Notes: a model not told the origin generated them from the sequence alone. A DNA stretch of 64,000 nucleotides from Ehretia macrophylla (GCA_037974665.1 CM075780.1:2886501-2950500); one strand, 5' to 3'. Positions 1-11,325 are shown, counted from the stretch's first letter. Numbers and translations: made by a program.

Positions 1-445
1 TGCGCCCGTAAACCGAGGGCGTAGGGTTTGTGACCAGGTCTCCATCTCTCCGATGCCTATAACTTTTGATCCGTAATTGTTACGCTGCGCACAACAAACC
101 GTTGCAAAGCTCTCTAAGAGCTTTACGGTGGGGGTAGCCAGCTAGCTCGCTGAGCCCGTTTTTGGAGCCCAAAATCGAACGTTTTCATCAGTTTCAGGCC
201 ACTATTCTTCTTTTGCCCTGTTTTTTCGTCCCAGATCGTACGTCGTGAACTGTTAAAAGGATGACAACCTGACTCGCAGGACATCAGAGGGCCCTGCAAC
301 GCGTCGATATCACGTTTTGCTAGTATGCTGCATTGTTGAAGCGGATGGGTTGTTGTTAAACCCATTGGGCCTTTTGAATGGGCTATATCTCTAGGCTGGG
401 ACTGTGAACAGTTAACACATAAATGAATTGTGCCCTCAACATGAT

Positions 446-565
446 GGGTGCGATCATACAAGTACTAATGCATCGGATCCCATCAGAACTTTGAAGTTAA
501 GCGTGCTTGGGCGAGAGAAGTACTAGGATGGGTGACCCCCTGGGAAGTCCTCGTGTTGCACCCCA
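446..565 (+). rRNA. 5S rRNA copy 1
   Basis: 5S ribosomal RNA, a Pol III product that joins the large ribosomal subunit. Differences from consensus: C15A, C18T, C28T, C46T, C47T, T73A, C120A. T instead of C at -1. Upstream element CATAAA. Box C is intact. Confidence 0.95.
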
Positions 566-1121
566 TTTTTAATTTTTTTTGCCCTGGTTCGGGTTGTCAA
601 GATACTTTATCCACCAAATCTCTATTACTGAATCCCACAGAACATTGGGCAAGACAACTTCGCTTCACGTAGAGGTTGGGCCCGCAAACCGAGGGAGTAG
701 GGTTTGTGACCAGGTCTCCGTCGCTCCGGTGCCCATAACTTTTGATCCGTAAGGAGTTACGCGGCGCACAACATACCGTTGCAAAGTTCTCTGAGAGCTC
801 TACGACGGGGGCAGCCAGCTTGCTCGCTGTGCCCTTTTTGGAGCCCAAAATCGAACGTTTCCATCAGTTTCTGGCCACTTTTCTTCTTTTGCTCTGTTTT
901 TCTGTCCCGGATCATACGTTGTGAACTGTTAAAAGGATGACAACGAGACTCGCGGGACATTAGAGGGCCCTACAATGTGTCGATATAACGTCTTGTGAGG
1001 ATGCTGCATTGTTGAAGCAGATAGGTTGTCGTTAAGCCCATTAGGCCTTTTGAATGGGCCACCTCTCTAGGTTGGGACTGTGAACCGTTAACACATATAG
1101 GAATTGTGCCCTCAACATGAC

Positions 1122-1241
1122 GGGTGCGATCATACCAGAACTAATGCACCGGATCCCATCAGAACTCCGAAGTTAAGCGTGCTTGGGCGAGAGTAGTACT
1201 AGGATGGGTGACGCCCTGGGATGTTCTCGTGTTGCACTCCC
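1122..1241 (+). rRNA. 5S rRNA copy 2
   Basis: Differences: C18A, C92G (box C), A101T, C104T, C117T (G2-U wobble in helix I). Upstream element CATATA at 1094-1099, that is -28 to -23. Confidence 0.96.
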
Positions 1242-1797
1242 TTTTCAATTTTTTTTGCCCTGGTTAGGGTTGCCAAGATACTTTATACACAAAATCTCTA
1301 TTACTGAATCCCACGGAAGATTGGTCAAGACAACTTCGCTTCATGTAGAGGCTGGGCCCGCAAACCGAGGGCGTAGGGTTTGTGACCAGGTCTCCATCGC
1401 TCCCGTGTCCATAACTTTTGATTCGTAAGGAGTTACGCGTCACAAAGCATACCGTTGCGAAGTTCTCTGAGTGCTCTACGACGGGGGCAGCCTGCTTGCT
1501 CACTGTGCCCATTTTTGGAGCCCAAAATCGAACGTTTTGATCAGTTTCAGGCCACTTTTCTTCTTTTGCTCTATTTTTCCATCCCGGATCACACGTCGTG
1601 AACTATTAAAAGGACGACAATCTGACTCGCGGGACATCAGAGGGCCCTACAACGTGTCGATATCACATCTTGCGAGGATGCTGCGTGTTGAAGCGGATGG
1701 GTTGTCGTTAAGCCCATTGGGCCTTTTGAATGGGCCATCTCTCTAGGGTGGGACTGTGAACTGTTAACACATATAGGAATTGAACCCACAACATGAC

Positions 1798-1917
1798 GGG
1801 TGCGATCATACCAGCACTAATGCACCGGATCCCATCAGAACTCCAAAGTTAAGCGTGCTTGGGCGAGAGTAGTACTAGGATGGGTGACCCCCTGGGAAGC
1901 CCTCGTGTTGCACCCCC
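1798..1917 (+). rRNA. 5S rRNA copy 3
   Basis: One of the copies closest to consensus: only G48A (CpG) and T103C. Box A, IE and box C are unchanged. The T8 terminator run is altered: the sequence after the gene reads TTTTCAAAATTTTT. Confidence 0.97.
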
Positions 1918-2472
1918 TTTTCAAAATTTTTGCCCTGGTTAGGGTTGCCAAGATACTTTATCCACCAAATATCTATTACTGAATCCCACGGAACATTGGG
2001 CAAGACAATTTCGCTTCACATAGAGGCTGGGCCCTCAAACCGAGGTCGTAGGGTTTGTGACCAGGTCTCCGTCGCTCTGATGCCCATAACTTTTGATCCG
2101 TAATTGTTACGCGGCGTACAGCACACCGTTGCAAAGCTCTCTAAGAGCTCTACGATAGGGGCAGCCAGCTTGCTCGCTATGCCCATTTTTGGAGCCCAAA
2201 ATCGAACGTTTTCATCGGTTTTAGGCCACTTTTCTTCTTTTGCTCTGTTTTTCCATCCCGGATCGTACGTCGTGAACTGTTAAAAGGACGACTACCTGAC
2301 TCGCGGGATATCAGAGGGCCCTACAATGTGTCGATATAACGTCTTGCGAGGATGCTGCATTGTTGAAGCGGATGGGTTGTCGTTAAGCCCATTGGGCCTT
2401 TTGAATGGGCCACCTCTGTAGGTTGGGACTGTGAACCGTTAACACATATAGGAATTGTGCCCTCAACATGAT

Positions 2473-2592
2473 GGGTGCGATCATACCAGCACTAATGCAC
2501 CGGATCCCATCAGAACTCCGAAGTTAAGCGTGCTTGGGCGAGAGTAGGACTAGGATGGGTGACCCCCTGGGATGTCCTCGTGTTGCACTCCC
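2473..2592 (+). rRNA. 5S rRNA copy 4
   Basis: Differences: T76G, A101T, C117T. A101T and C117T are shared with copy 2, suggesting common descent. T at -1. The first terminator run is interrupted (TTATC), followed by a long T run. Confidence 0.96.
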
Positions 2593-3149
2593 TTATCTTT
2601 TTTTTTTGCCCTGGTTAAGGTTGCCAAGATACTTTATCCACCAAATCTCTATTACTGAATCCCACGGAACATTTGGTAAGACAACTTCACTTCACGTAGA
2701 GGCTGGGCCCGCAAACCGAGGGCGTACGGTTTGTGACCAGGTCTCCGTCGCTCCGGTGCCCATAACTTTTGATCCGTATGGAGTTACGCGGTGCAAAGCA
2801 TACCGTTGCGAAGCTCTCTGAGAGATCTACGACGGGGGCAGCAAGCTGGCTTGCTGTGCCCATTTTTGGAGCCCAAAATCGAACGTTTTCATCAGTTTCA
2901 GGCCACTTTTCTTCTTTTGCTCTGTTTTTCCGTCCCGCATCATACGTCGTGAACTGTTAAAAGGATGACAACCTGACTCGCGGGACATCAGAGGGCCCTA
3001 CAACGTGTCGATATCACATCTTGTGATGATGCTACGTTGTTGAAGTGGATGGGTTGTCGTTAAGCCCATTGGGCCTTTTGAATGGGCTATCTCTCTAGAC
3101 TGGGACTGTAAACCGTTAACACATATAGGAATTGTGCCCTCAACATGAC

Positions 3150-3269
3150 GGGTGCGATCATACCAGCACTAATGCACCGGATCCCATCAGAACTCCGAAG
3201 TTAAGCGTGCTAGGGCGAGAGTAGTACTAGGATGGGTGACCCCTTGAGAAGTCCTCGTGTTCCACCCCC
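3150..3269 (+). rRNA. 5S rRNA copy 5
   Basis: Differences: T63A (box A), C95T, G98A, G113C (breaks the C6-G113 pair of helix I). Confidence 0.95.
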
Positions 3270-3824
3270 TTTTCAATTTTTTTTGCCCTGGTTAGGGTTG
3301 CCATGATACTTTATCCACCAAATCTCTATTACTGAATCCCACGGAACATTAGGCAAGACAACTTCGCTTCACGTAGAGGCTGGGCCCCCAAACCGAGGGC
3401 GTAGGGTTTGTGACACGGTCTCCATCGCTGCAATGCCCATAACTTTTGATCCGTAATTGTTACGCAGCGCACAACATACCGTTGCAAAGCTCTCTGAGAG
3501 CTCTACGACAGGAGCAGCCAGCTTGCTCGTTGTGCCCATTTTTGGAGCCCAAAATCCAAAGTTTTAATCAGTTTCAGGCCACTTTTCTACTATTGCTTTG
3601 TTTTTCCGTCCTGGATCGTACGTCGTGAACTGTTAAAAGGACAACAACCTGATACACGGGACATCAGAGGGCCCTACAACGTGTCAATATCAAGTCTTGC
3701 AAGCATGGTGCGTTGTTGAAGTGGATGGGTTGTCGTTAAGCCCATTGGGCCTTTTGAATGGGCATCTCTCTAGGCTGGGACTGTGAAAAGTTAACGCATA
3801 AAGGAAATGTGCCATCAACATGAT

Positions 3825-3944
3825 GGGTGCGATCATACCAGCACTAATGCATCGGATCCCATCAGAACTCCGAAGTTAAGCGTGCATGGGCGAGAGTAGT
3901 ACTAGTATGGGTGACCTCCTGGGAAGTCCTCGTGTTGCTCCCCC
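3825..3944 (+). rRNA. 5S rRNA copy 6
   Basis: Differences: C28T, T62A (box A), G82T (box C), C93T, A115T (breaks T4-A115). C93T restores GACCTCC, the box C form known from other angiosperms. It is the only copy in the window that has it. T at -1. Confidence 0.95.
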
Positions 3945-4500
3945 TTTTCAATTATTTTTGCCCTGGTTAGGGTTGCCAAGATACTTTATCCACCAAATCT
4001 CTATTTTTGAATCCCACGGAACATTGGGCAGGACAACTTCGCTTCACGTAGAGGCTAGGCCCGCAAACCGAGGGCGTAGGGTTTGTGACCAGGTCTCCGT
4101 CGCTCCGGTGCCCAAAACTTTTGATCCGTAAGGAGTTACGCGGCGCACAGCATACCGTTGGAAAGCTCTCTGAGAGCTCTACGACGGGGGCAGCCAGCTT
4201 GCTCGCTATGACCTTTTTGGAGCCCAAAATCGAACGTTTTCATCAATTTCAGGCCACTTTTCTTCTTTTGCTTTATTTTTCCGTCCTGGATCGTACGTCG
4301 TGAACTGTTAAAAGGACGACAACCTGACTCGCGGGACATCAGAGGGCCTTACAACGTGTCGATATCATGTCTTGCAGGCATGCTACGTTGTTGAAGCGGA
4401 TGGGTTGTCGTTAAGCCCATTGGGACTTTTGAATGGGCCATCTCTCTAGGATGGAACTGTGAACGGTTAACACATATAAGAATTGTGCCCTGAACATGAC

Positions 4501-4620
4501 GGGTGCGATCATACCAGCACTAATGCACCGGATCCCATCAGAACTCCGAAGTTAAGCGTGCTTGGGCGAGAGTACTACTAGGATGGGTGACCCCCTTGGA
4601 AGTCCTCGTGTTGCACCCCC
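4501..4620 (+). rRNA. 5S rRNA copy 7
   Basis: Differences: G75C, G97T. Helix I and box A are intact. Its spacer is annotated below as the reference spacer. Confidence 0.97.
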
Positions 4621-4635
4621 TTTTCAATTTTTTTT
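4621..4635 (+). terminator. Pol III terminator T4 and T8 after 5S copy 7
   Basis: A T4 run directly follows the last C of the gene, and a T8 run starts three bases later. Pol III stops at runs of four or more T on the non-template strand. The same pair follows nearly every copy. Copies 3, 28, 41, 69 and 74 have a shortened or broken second run. Confidence 0.85.
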
Positions 4636-5149
4636 GCCCTGGTTAGGGTTGCCAAGATACTTTATCCACCAAATATCTATTATTGAATCCCACGGAACAT
4701 TGGGCAGGACAACTTCGCTTCACGTAGAGGCTGGGCCCGCAAACCGAGGGCGTAGGGTTTGTGACCAGGTTTCCGTCGCTCCGGTGCCCAAAACTTTTGA
4801 TCCGTAAGGAGTTACGCGGCGCACAGCATACCGTTGCAAAACTCTCTGAGAGACCTACGACAGGGACGGCCAGCTTGCTCGCTGTGCCTATTTTTGGAGC
4901 CCAAAATGGAACGATTTCATCAGTTTCAGGCCACTTTTCTTCTTTTGCCCTATTTTTCTGTCCTGTATCGTACGTCGTGAACTGTTAAAAGGACGACAAC
5001 CTGACTCGCGGGACATCAGAGGGCCCTACAACGTGTCGATATCATGTCTTGCAGGCATGCTGCGTTGTTGAAGCGGATGGGTTGTCGTTAAGCCCATTGG
5101 GCCTTTTGGATGGGCCATCTCTCTAGGCTGGGACTGTGAACAATTAACA

Positions 5150-5155
5150 TATAAA
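5150..5155 (+). promoter_or_regulatory. TATAAA at -28 to -23 of 5S copy 8
   Basis: This sits at the position of the Arabidopsis 5S TATA-like box (-28 to -23). Most copies here have CATATA or CATAAA. A single C to T at -28 gives a full TATAAA in copies 8, 9 and 78 only. Confidence 0.65.
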
Positions 5156-5177
5156 GGAATTGTGCCCTCAACATGAC

Positions 5178-5297
5178 GGGTGCGATCATACCAGCACTAA
5201 TGCTCCGTATCCCATCAGAACTCTGAAGTTAAGTGTGCTTGGGTGAGAGTAGTACTAGGATGGGTGACCCCCTGGGAAGTCCTCGTGTTGCACCCCC
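5178..5297 (+). rRNA. 5S rRNA copy 8
   Basis: Differences: A27T, G31T, C47T, C57T (box A), C67T (IE). Three changes are C to T at CpG. It has the strong TATAAA upstream. Confidence 0.96.
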
Positions 5298-5826
5298 TTT
5301 TCAATTCTTTTTGCCCTGGTTAGGGTTGCCATGATACTTTATCCACCAAATCTCTATTACTGAATCCCACGGAACATTGGGCAAGACAACTTCGTTTCAC
5401 GTAGAGGCTGGGCCCACAAACCGAGGGTGTAGGGTTTGTGACCAGGTCTCCGTCGCTCCGTTGCCCATAACTTTTGATCCGTAAGGAGTTACGCGGCGCA
5501 CAACATACCGTTGCAAAGCTCTTTGAGAGCTTTACGGCGGGGGAAGCCAGCTTGCCCGCTGTGCCCATTTTTGGAGTCCAAAATCGAACGTTTTCATCAA
5601 TTTCAGGCCACTTTTCTTCTTTTGCTCTGCTTTTCCGTCCGTGATCATACGTTGTGAACTGTTAAAAAGACGACAACCTGACTCGCGGGACATCAGAGGG
5701 CCCTACAACGTGTCAATATAACATCTTGCAACGATGCTGCGTTGTTGAAGTGGATGGGTTGTCGTTAAGCCCATTGGGCCTTTTGAATGGGCCATCTCTC
5801 TAGGCTGGGACTGTGAACAGTTAACA

Positions 5827-5832
5827 TATAAA
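5827..5832 (+). promoter_or_regulatory. TATAAA at -28 to -23 of 5S copy 9
   Basis: Same variant as upstream of copy 8, at -28 to -23 of the next unit. The two units are adjacent, so the variant was probably spread by local exchange. Confidence 0.65.
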
Positions 5833-5854
5833 GGAATTGTGCCCTCAACATGAC

Positions 5855-5974
5855 GGGTGCGATCATACCAGCACTAATGCTCCGGATCCCATCAGAACTC
5901 TTAAGTTAAGCGTGCTTGGGTGAGAGTAGTACTAGGATGGGTGACCCCGTGGGAAGTCCTCGTGTTGCACCCCC
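5855..5974 (+). rRNA. 5S rRNA copy 9
   Basis: Differences: A27T, C47T, G48T, C67T (IE), C95G (box C). Shares A27T, C47T and C67T with copy 8. Confidence 0.95.
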
Positions 5975-6531
5975 TTTTCAATTCTTTTTGCCCTGGTTAG
6001 GGTTGCCAAGATACTTTATCTACCAAATCTCTATTACTGAATCCCACGGAACATTGGGCAAGAAAACTTCGCTTCACGTAGAGGCTGGGCCCGCAAACCG
6101 AGGGCATAGGGTTTGTGACCAGGTCTCCGTCACTCCGGTGCCCATAACTTTTGATCCGTAAGGAGTTACGTGGCGCACAGCATACCGTTGCAAAGCTCTC
6201 TGAGAGCTCTACAACGGGGGCAGCGAGCTTGCTCGCTATGCAAATTTTTGGAGCCCAAAATCTAACGTTTTCATCAGTTTTAGGCCACTTTTTTTCTTTT
6301 GCTCTGTTTTTCCGTCCCGGATCGTACGTCATGAACTGTTAAAAGGACGACAACTTGGCTCACGGGACATTAGAGGGCCCTACAACGTGTCGATATCACG
6401 TCTTGCAAGCATGCTGCGTTGTTGAAGCGGATGGGTTGTCGTTAAGCCCATTGGGCCTTTTGAATGGGCCATCTCTCTAGGCTGGGACTGTGAACAGTTA
6501 ACACATAAAGGAATTGTGCCCTCAACACGAC

Positions 6532-6651
6532 GGGTGCGATCATACCAGCACTAATGCTCCGGATCCCATCAGAACTCCGAAGTTAAGCGTGCTTGGGCGA
6601 TAGTAGTACTAGGATGGGTGACCCGGTAGGAAGTCCTTGTGTTGGACCCCC
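6532..6651 (+). rRNA. 5S rRNA copy 10 (degenerate 3' part)
   Basis: Differences: A27T, G70T, C94G, C95G, G97A (three in or at the end of box C), C107T, C114G (breaks G5-C114). The box C changes make it a weak candidate for transcription. Confidence 0.93.
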
Positions 6652-7208
6652 TTTTCAATTTTTTTTGCCCTGGTTAAGGTTGCCATGATACTTTATCCAC
6701 CAAATCTCTATTACTGAATCCCACGGAACATTGGGCAAGACAACTTCGTTTCACGTAGAGGCTGGGCCCGCAAACCGAGGGCGTAAGGTTTGTGACCAGG
6801 TCTCCGTCTCTCCGTTGCCCATAACTTTTGATCCGTAAGGAGTTACGCGGCGCACAACATACCGTTGCAAAGCTCTTTGAGAGATTTACGGCGAGGGAAG
6901 CCAGCTTGCTCGCTATGCCCATTTTTGGAGTCCAAAATCGAACATTTTCATCAATTTCATGCCACTTTTCTTATTTTGCTCTGCTTTTCCGTCCGGGATC
7001 ATACGTTGTGAACTGTTAAAAGGACGACAACCTGACTCGCGGGACATCAGAGGGCCCTACAACGTTTCGATATAACGTCTTGCGATGATGCTGCGTTGTT
7101 GAAGCGGATGGGTTGTCGTTAAGCCCATTGGGCCTTTTGAATGGGCCATCTCTCTAGGCTGGGACTGTGAACCGTTAACACATATAGGAATTGTGCCCTC
7201 AACATGAC

Positions 7209-7328
7209 GGGTGCGATCATACCAGCACTAATGCAACGGATCCCATCAGAACTCCGAAGTTAAGCGTGCTTGGGCGAGAGTAGTACTAGGATTGGTGACC
7301 CCCTCGGAAGTCCTCGTGTTGCACCCCC
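7209..7328 (+). rRNA. 5S rRNA copy 11
   Basis: Differences: C28A, G85T (box C), G97C. Last copy before retroelement E1, which cuts its spacer 380 bp downstream. Confidence 0.95.
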
Positions 7329-9628
7329 TTTTCAATTTTTTTTGCCCAGGTTAGGGTTGCCAAGATACTTTATCCCCCAAATCTCTATTACTGAATCCCA
7401 CGGAACATTGGGCAAGACAACTTCACTTCATGTAGAGGCTGGGCCCGCAAACCAATGGTGTAGGGTTTGTGACCAGGTCTCCGTCGCTCCGGTGCCCATA
7501 ACTTTTTATCCGTAAGGAGTTACGTTGCGCACAGCTTACCGCTACAAATCTCTTTGAGAGCTCTACGATGGGGGCAGCTAGCTTGCTCGCTGTAACCATT
7601 TTTGGAGCCCAAAATCGAACTTTTTCATTAGTTTCAGGCCACTTTTCTTCTTTTGCTCTATTTTTCCATCCCGGATCATAAGTTGTGAACTATTAAAAGG
7701 ACGACAACTGTCATGCCCCAACCCGGCCTATAAAGGTTAGACTAGGGTGTGATCTAAACATTCAAGTCATGTCTCGTACTTAACCGTTCATGAAGATTTA
7801 ACACTTAATGTTTTGGCCTAAACTCCAAAAATTTTTGGTAAACCGGCAGCATAACCACTATAATTGGGCTCTTTGGTTTGACCTAATTCTCTAAACGCCT
7901 AAATTATTCCAATCATTAATCCAATTCCATTAAGGACTCCTATTTGTCACCAACTGATTTGCCTACTAGTTTATCTTGAAAATTTTGTTTGGTTAATAAG
8001 CCTAACATGATAACTATGTCCCGTTTATTTGTCAATTTCATATCATGCAAGTACCTATTATCCTTTAGTTTGCAAATGAGCACCTAAGTGAAATTAGATA
8101 GAATTAACTTAGTTGATTGTTCATCTTGTGGTTTGAATGCCTACGATAACTACTAATTAAGAAAACGAAAGCAAACAACCAAATAAAAGTTCGTCCGGTT
8201 ATAGGTAGTACAATCCTAGAATTAGACCCAAATTACAACGGGGTCATTTACATCAATAAAATGAATAGTTTGCAATCAAACACAACATCCATATAGCAAC
8301 CACTTTCAGGCAAAGCACAAAAGCACGTAGGGACAGGCAATCACTCCAAGGAATCATCGTTAGGCACATCGTCCTCGGGTACCTGTTCTTGATCTTCTTC
8401 ACCTGAGATGATAAAAGAGGGCGAGTCCTTATGAACTCAGTGAGGGGGAATGAGAAATACGTTTTGAAACTCATTTTTGGGTTCAATTTATGAAAACTCT
8501 TTTTGAAAACATGTCACGTATTACAAATAATAAGGTACGCAAATACATGAAGCAAATCAAGTAACATATACATTTACCAATCATTTCAAGGATACGGTGA
8601 GCAGTTGCTCTCAATTTCAATTTCGATACAATTGTTGCGGCCGACTTCAATAATCCACTTATTGCTCCCAATTGGGTGTACTCCGGATGTACCCCGAAAC
8701 CTATGACCCAACTCTCCGAGGGTGAAATGCCAAGCGAGAGAGGGAATTGGACCATGATAGTCACGGTAACACCGGCATGCCCGATGCCGCCCGGCGTGCG
8801 TGAAACACTACCATGCCATACTAAAAGGTTGCAACCTCGTATGCAATGCACATTTATAACATTTAGCATATCACATTAGGAGGACAACAAAGTAGGTCAC
8901 CTCCGAGCAGTTATAAGATCTCACGTTGTCAAGTAATCAAACGAGGCACGATAAGACAAGTAATTTCACTTGAAAGGCATATAGAGCCATATGAACATTA
9001 AATGGGCAGCCATGTAACACATGCAAGTCAAGCCATATAACTCATTTCGAAGTCCACGTAATCAAGTGATACGATTATTCAACATGCAACAACATCTACG
9101 TGGGTTCGGATGCAAGAAAAGCCTATTTGTCAACATGCAATGATCAAAATTACATTTAAGCTTATAAGGGCAACTACGGGCAGCCCACTAAACATATAAT
9201 TCCACACAATATCCGAATGATCAACACTTAGCAAAACTACCTAGTCGTTAGGGTTTCCATTTTGTGCATATTCGTGCAATTTGAGCCTCAAACCAACTCA
9301 AAGTCAATCTAAAGCCATGCATCATATAATTCAACATCCTCAAGTACTCAAAACAGTCCACACAACATCTCAACACCACAATTCCAAGCAATTAACACCA
9401 CAAGAGAGGTTACAATAATTTTTCCAAGCATATAGCTAAGTGAAACATTTACTGTAATAGGCTGTCTTCTCACAATCAATAGGATAATCAAACAATCTCC
9501 AAATACAGCGAATAAGATGTCAAATTAAATCTTAAGAAGTTAACTAAAATCAGAAACAAACCTTGCATCAATTGGAGTTCGGGATCATTAGATATAGCCG
9601 AAACAGTGGAATAGCACAAAACTGTCCA

Positions 9629-9868
9629 GATTTGCACACTTTTCAGTAATTGACGTTTTTGAGGTCCTTAGGGTCAGTTTTAGCCTTAGTCCATTTCTGA
9701 AAAAATTGTCCAGAACTGAAAAATCTAGCAGCAAGCCAAATTTCATGCATTTTGGACATCATTTTTCCAGATTTCCAGATTTGGACACATTTTAAAGATT
9801 TGCCATTTTGAGGACCTTAGATTCAAAATTAGCTTCGGCCTATTTCTGGGAAAAATGTTCAAAACTGT
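9629..9868 (-). repeat. Imperfect direct duplication of about 90 bp inside the LTR
   Basis: 9629-9718 and 9778-9868 share the same order of words: GATTTG.ACAC, TTTTGAGG.CCTTAG, CATTTCTG or TATTTCTG, then GTCCA or GTTCA followed by AACTG. The same pair is seen in E2 (30471-30565 and 30683-30775) and E3. Function unknown. Confidence 0.55.
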
Positions 9869-10449
9869 CCAAACTAGTCACCTACCAATTTTAAAGTATT
9901 TTGAACATCATTTTCCTTGCTAAACTTACCTCGAAACAAACTGGTCAGAGAGCTGTCAACAATCCGACTTCACCTATCATCACTTTCAAGCCAAAATCTT
10001 GCCATGCATGGTTGTTTAAGCTTATGAACGAACATATAACTCAAGTACAGAAGCAAATACACACATTTATGAGCATGCATGAGGATTTTTGAAGAGCTTT
10101 CAAAAGGTTTTAGCCCTCACCTTAGCAATCAACCCAAAAGATGCACAAAAACTTGTTGAAGCTCAAAACTTCTTCTTCTTCTTCTTAGCCGAGATTCCAA
10201 CTTGGTTTTCTCTATTTTCCTAGCTTAGTGACCAAGCTCTTAGTACATTCATGAGGTTAGAACAAGAAGAAAAGAAATGGAAGCTTAAAAACTCACCAAG
10301 GCCGAAAATGGTGACTCAAAATGCTTGCATGTGTGTTTCTTGCATCCTAGCTTGCTTGGGTGAGTTTCTTTGCTTGTTGTTTGTCTTGATGCACCATAGG
10401 ATGATGAAGATGAGCTAAGGGATGAAGAAACTCAGCCCAAAACCGAGAT

Positions 10450-10505
10450 AGAGAGAGAGAATGAGAGGGAGAGAGAGAGAAGGTTGAGGAAGAAAGAAGA
10501 AATGA
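10450..10505. repeat. (AG)n-rich microsatellite in E1 LTR
   Basis: Run of AGAGAG and GAGGGAGAG words followed by AGAAGAAA. The complement (TC-rich) lies at matching places in E2 (about 29830-29890) and E3 (about 34488-34535). Confidence 0.8.
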
Positions 10506-10979
10506 CAAAAAAAAAATGAAAGCCTTTGCAATCTTCAAGCATGTGGTCGGCCTTGGGCCATTAAAATCTGATTTTTGTGTCTTCAATGTGTGATTTTAAA
10601 ATGTTTAGCATGGGCAAAGGTGGTTTGGTTGAGCAAGGTAGAGGATTTAGGTGGTTTTGAGCATTTTTTTATGTATTGTGCTAAGTGTTTGTCATAGTTT
10701 GTCTAGGACTAATTTTTTTTATGCATTTATGTCATTAGAATTGTCATAGGAATGTTGGGAAATTAGGGAATCTAGGTAGAATAAAATATAGAAATGTTTG
10801 TTGATGAGTTGAATTATGAATAGAATAATAGATAGTGGAAAATGTAGGAATAGTTTAGTATTATTTTATTGTTAGTGGAGTTTGTAGAGAATTTGAATTA
10901 AGAATATAATATTGGTAAGTGTATTGTGTAGGATTATTTTAGTGTCTAGTGCTTTGTGTAGGATTCTTTCTTGATTAAC

Positions 10980-11325
10980 GTGGTGGCACGGAATCCTAGA
11001 TCTAGGGCACGAATTACGAGGTAGACACGAACTACGAGGTAAGACACGAACTTCAAGATTAATGCACGTAATCCTAGGAGAATGCACGTAAACCAATGCA
11101 AGGCATGTAATTCAATGCAATGCACGCAAATCAAGGCACAACTCTATATCTATGTTAAGGTACGCAATTCAAGGTTAGGGCACGTATATCTAGGTATCGC
11201 ACTTAAATCGAAGTCAAGGCACGTAAGACGAGTCGTGCACGAAAACCAAGACAGGGCATATAATCCAAGGTCGGTCATACAGTTCTGGGTCTAAGGCACG
11301 CAAATCGAGGTACGACACGTTATTC
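10980..11325 (-). repeat. Degenerate ~20-bp minisatellite in the LTR 5' (U3) region
   Basis: On the minus strand, words like ACGTGCCTTAACCTTGAATT recur about every 20 bp. Most keep a CGTG or ATG-C core. The same block is larger in E2 and E3. It lies directly after the LTR start, where the U3 promoter or enhancer region is expected. Confidence 0.75.

Larger units (their letters stand above)
4621..5177 (+). other. Representative 5S intergenic spacer (annotated once for the array)
   Basis: This 557-bp spacer stands for all others. In order: T4 (4621-4624) and T8 (4628-4635), the likely Pol III terminators; TTAGGGTT (4643-4650) and TAGGGTTT (4753-4760), telomere-like boxes on the minus strand; a T-rich, pyrimidine-rich stretch at about 4930-4965; a GGGCC-rich imperfect hairpin at 5092-5116; TATAAA (5150-5155), GC (5164-5165) and C at -1 (5177), the upstream promoter of copy 8. 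I see no protein gene or other RNA gene in it. An open frame of about 80 codons recurs on the minus strand of many spacers but has no recognisable features. Confidence 0.85.
1..7708 (+). repeat. 5S rDNA tandem array, block A (copies 1-11)
   Basis: Head-to-tail units of 675-677 bp, each a 120-bp 5S rRNA gene followed by a spacer of about 557 bp. Bases 1-445 are the 3' part of a spacer whose gene lies outside the window. Bases 7329-7708 are the 5' part of copy 11's spacer, cut by the retroelement at 7709. All genes read on the + strand. Spacers in this block carry TACTGAATCCC about 70-80 bp after the gene, the left-hand subfamily marker, and the genes keep GATCCCATC at positions 31-39. Confidence 0.98.

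Noticed and set aside
4643-4650. TTAGGGTT words as interstitial telomere sequence
   Set aside because: Each is a single box of 8 bp per unit, not a run of TTTAGGG repeats.
4562-4807. Recurrent plus-strand open frame of 81 codons starting in the 3' half of the 5S gene
   Set aside because: It overlaps the 5S gene and terminators. It is a by-product of the repeat, not a gene.
5320-5568. Recurrent minus-strand open frame of about 82 codons in most spacers
   Set aside because: It recurs because the spacer is repeated. Frame breaks and stop codons vary between units, there is no promoter or recognisable motif, and nothing suggests protein-level selection.
1-7708. Regularly spaced repeats as a possible CRISPR array
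   Set aside because: The period is 677 bp with homologous spacers and the repeated core is eukaryotic 5S rRNA. It is tandem rDNA.
8483-8869. Open frame of 128 codons on the minus strand in the E1 LTR
   Set aside because: LTRs of this class are non-coding, no domain is recognisable, and its counterpart region is missing from E2 and E3 so conservation cannot be judged.
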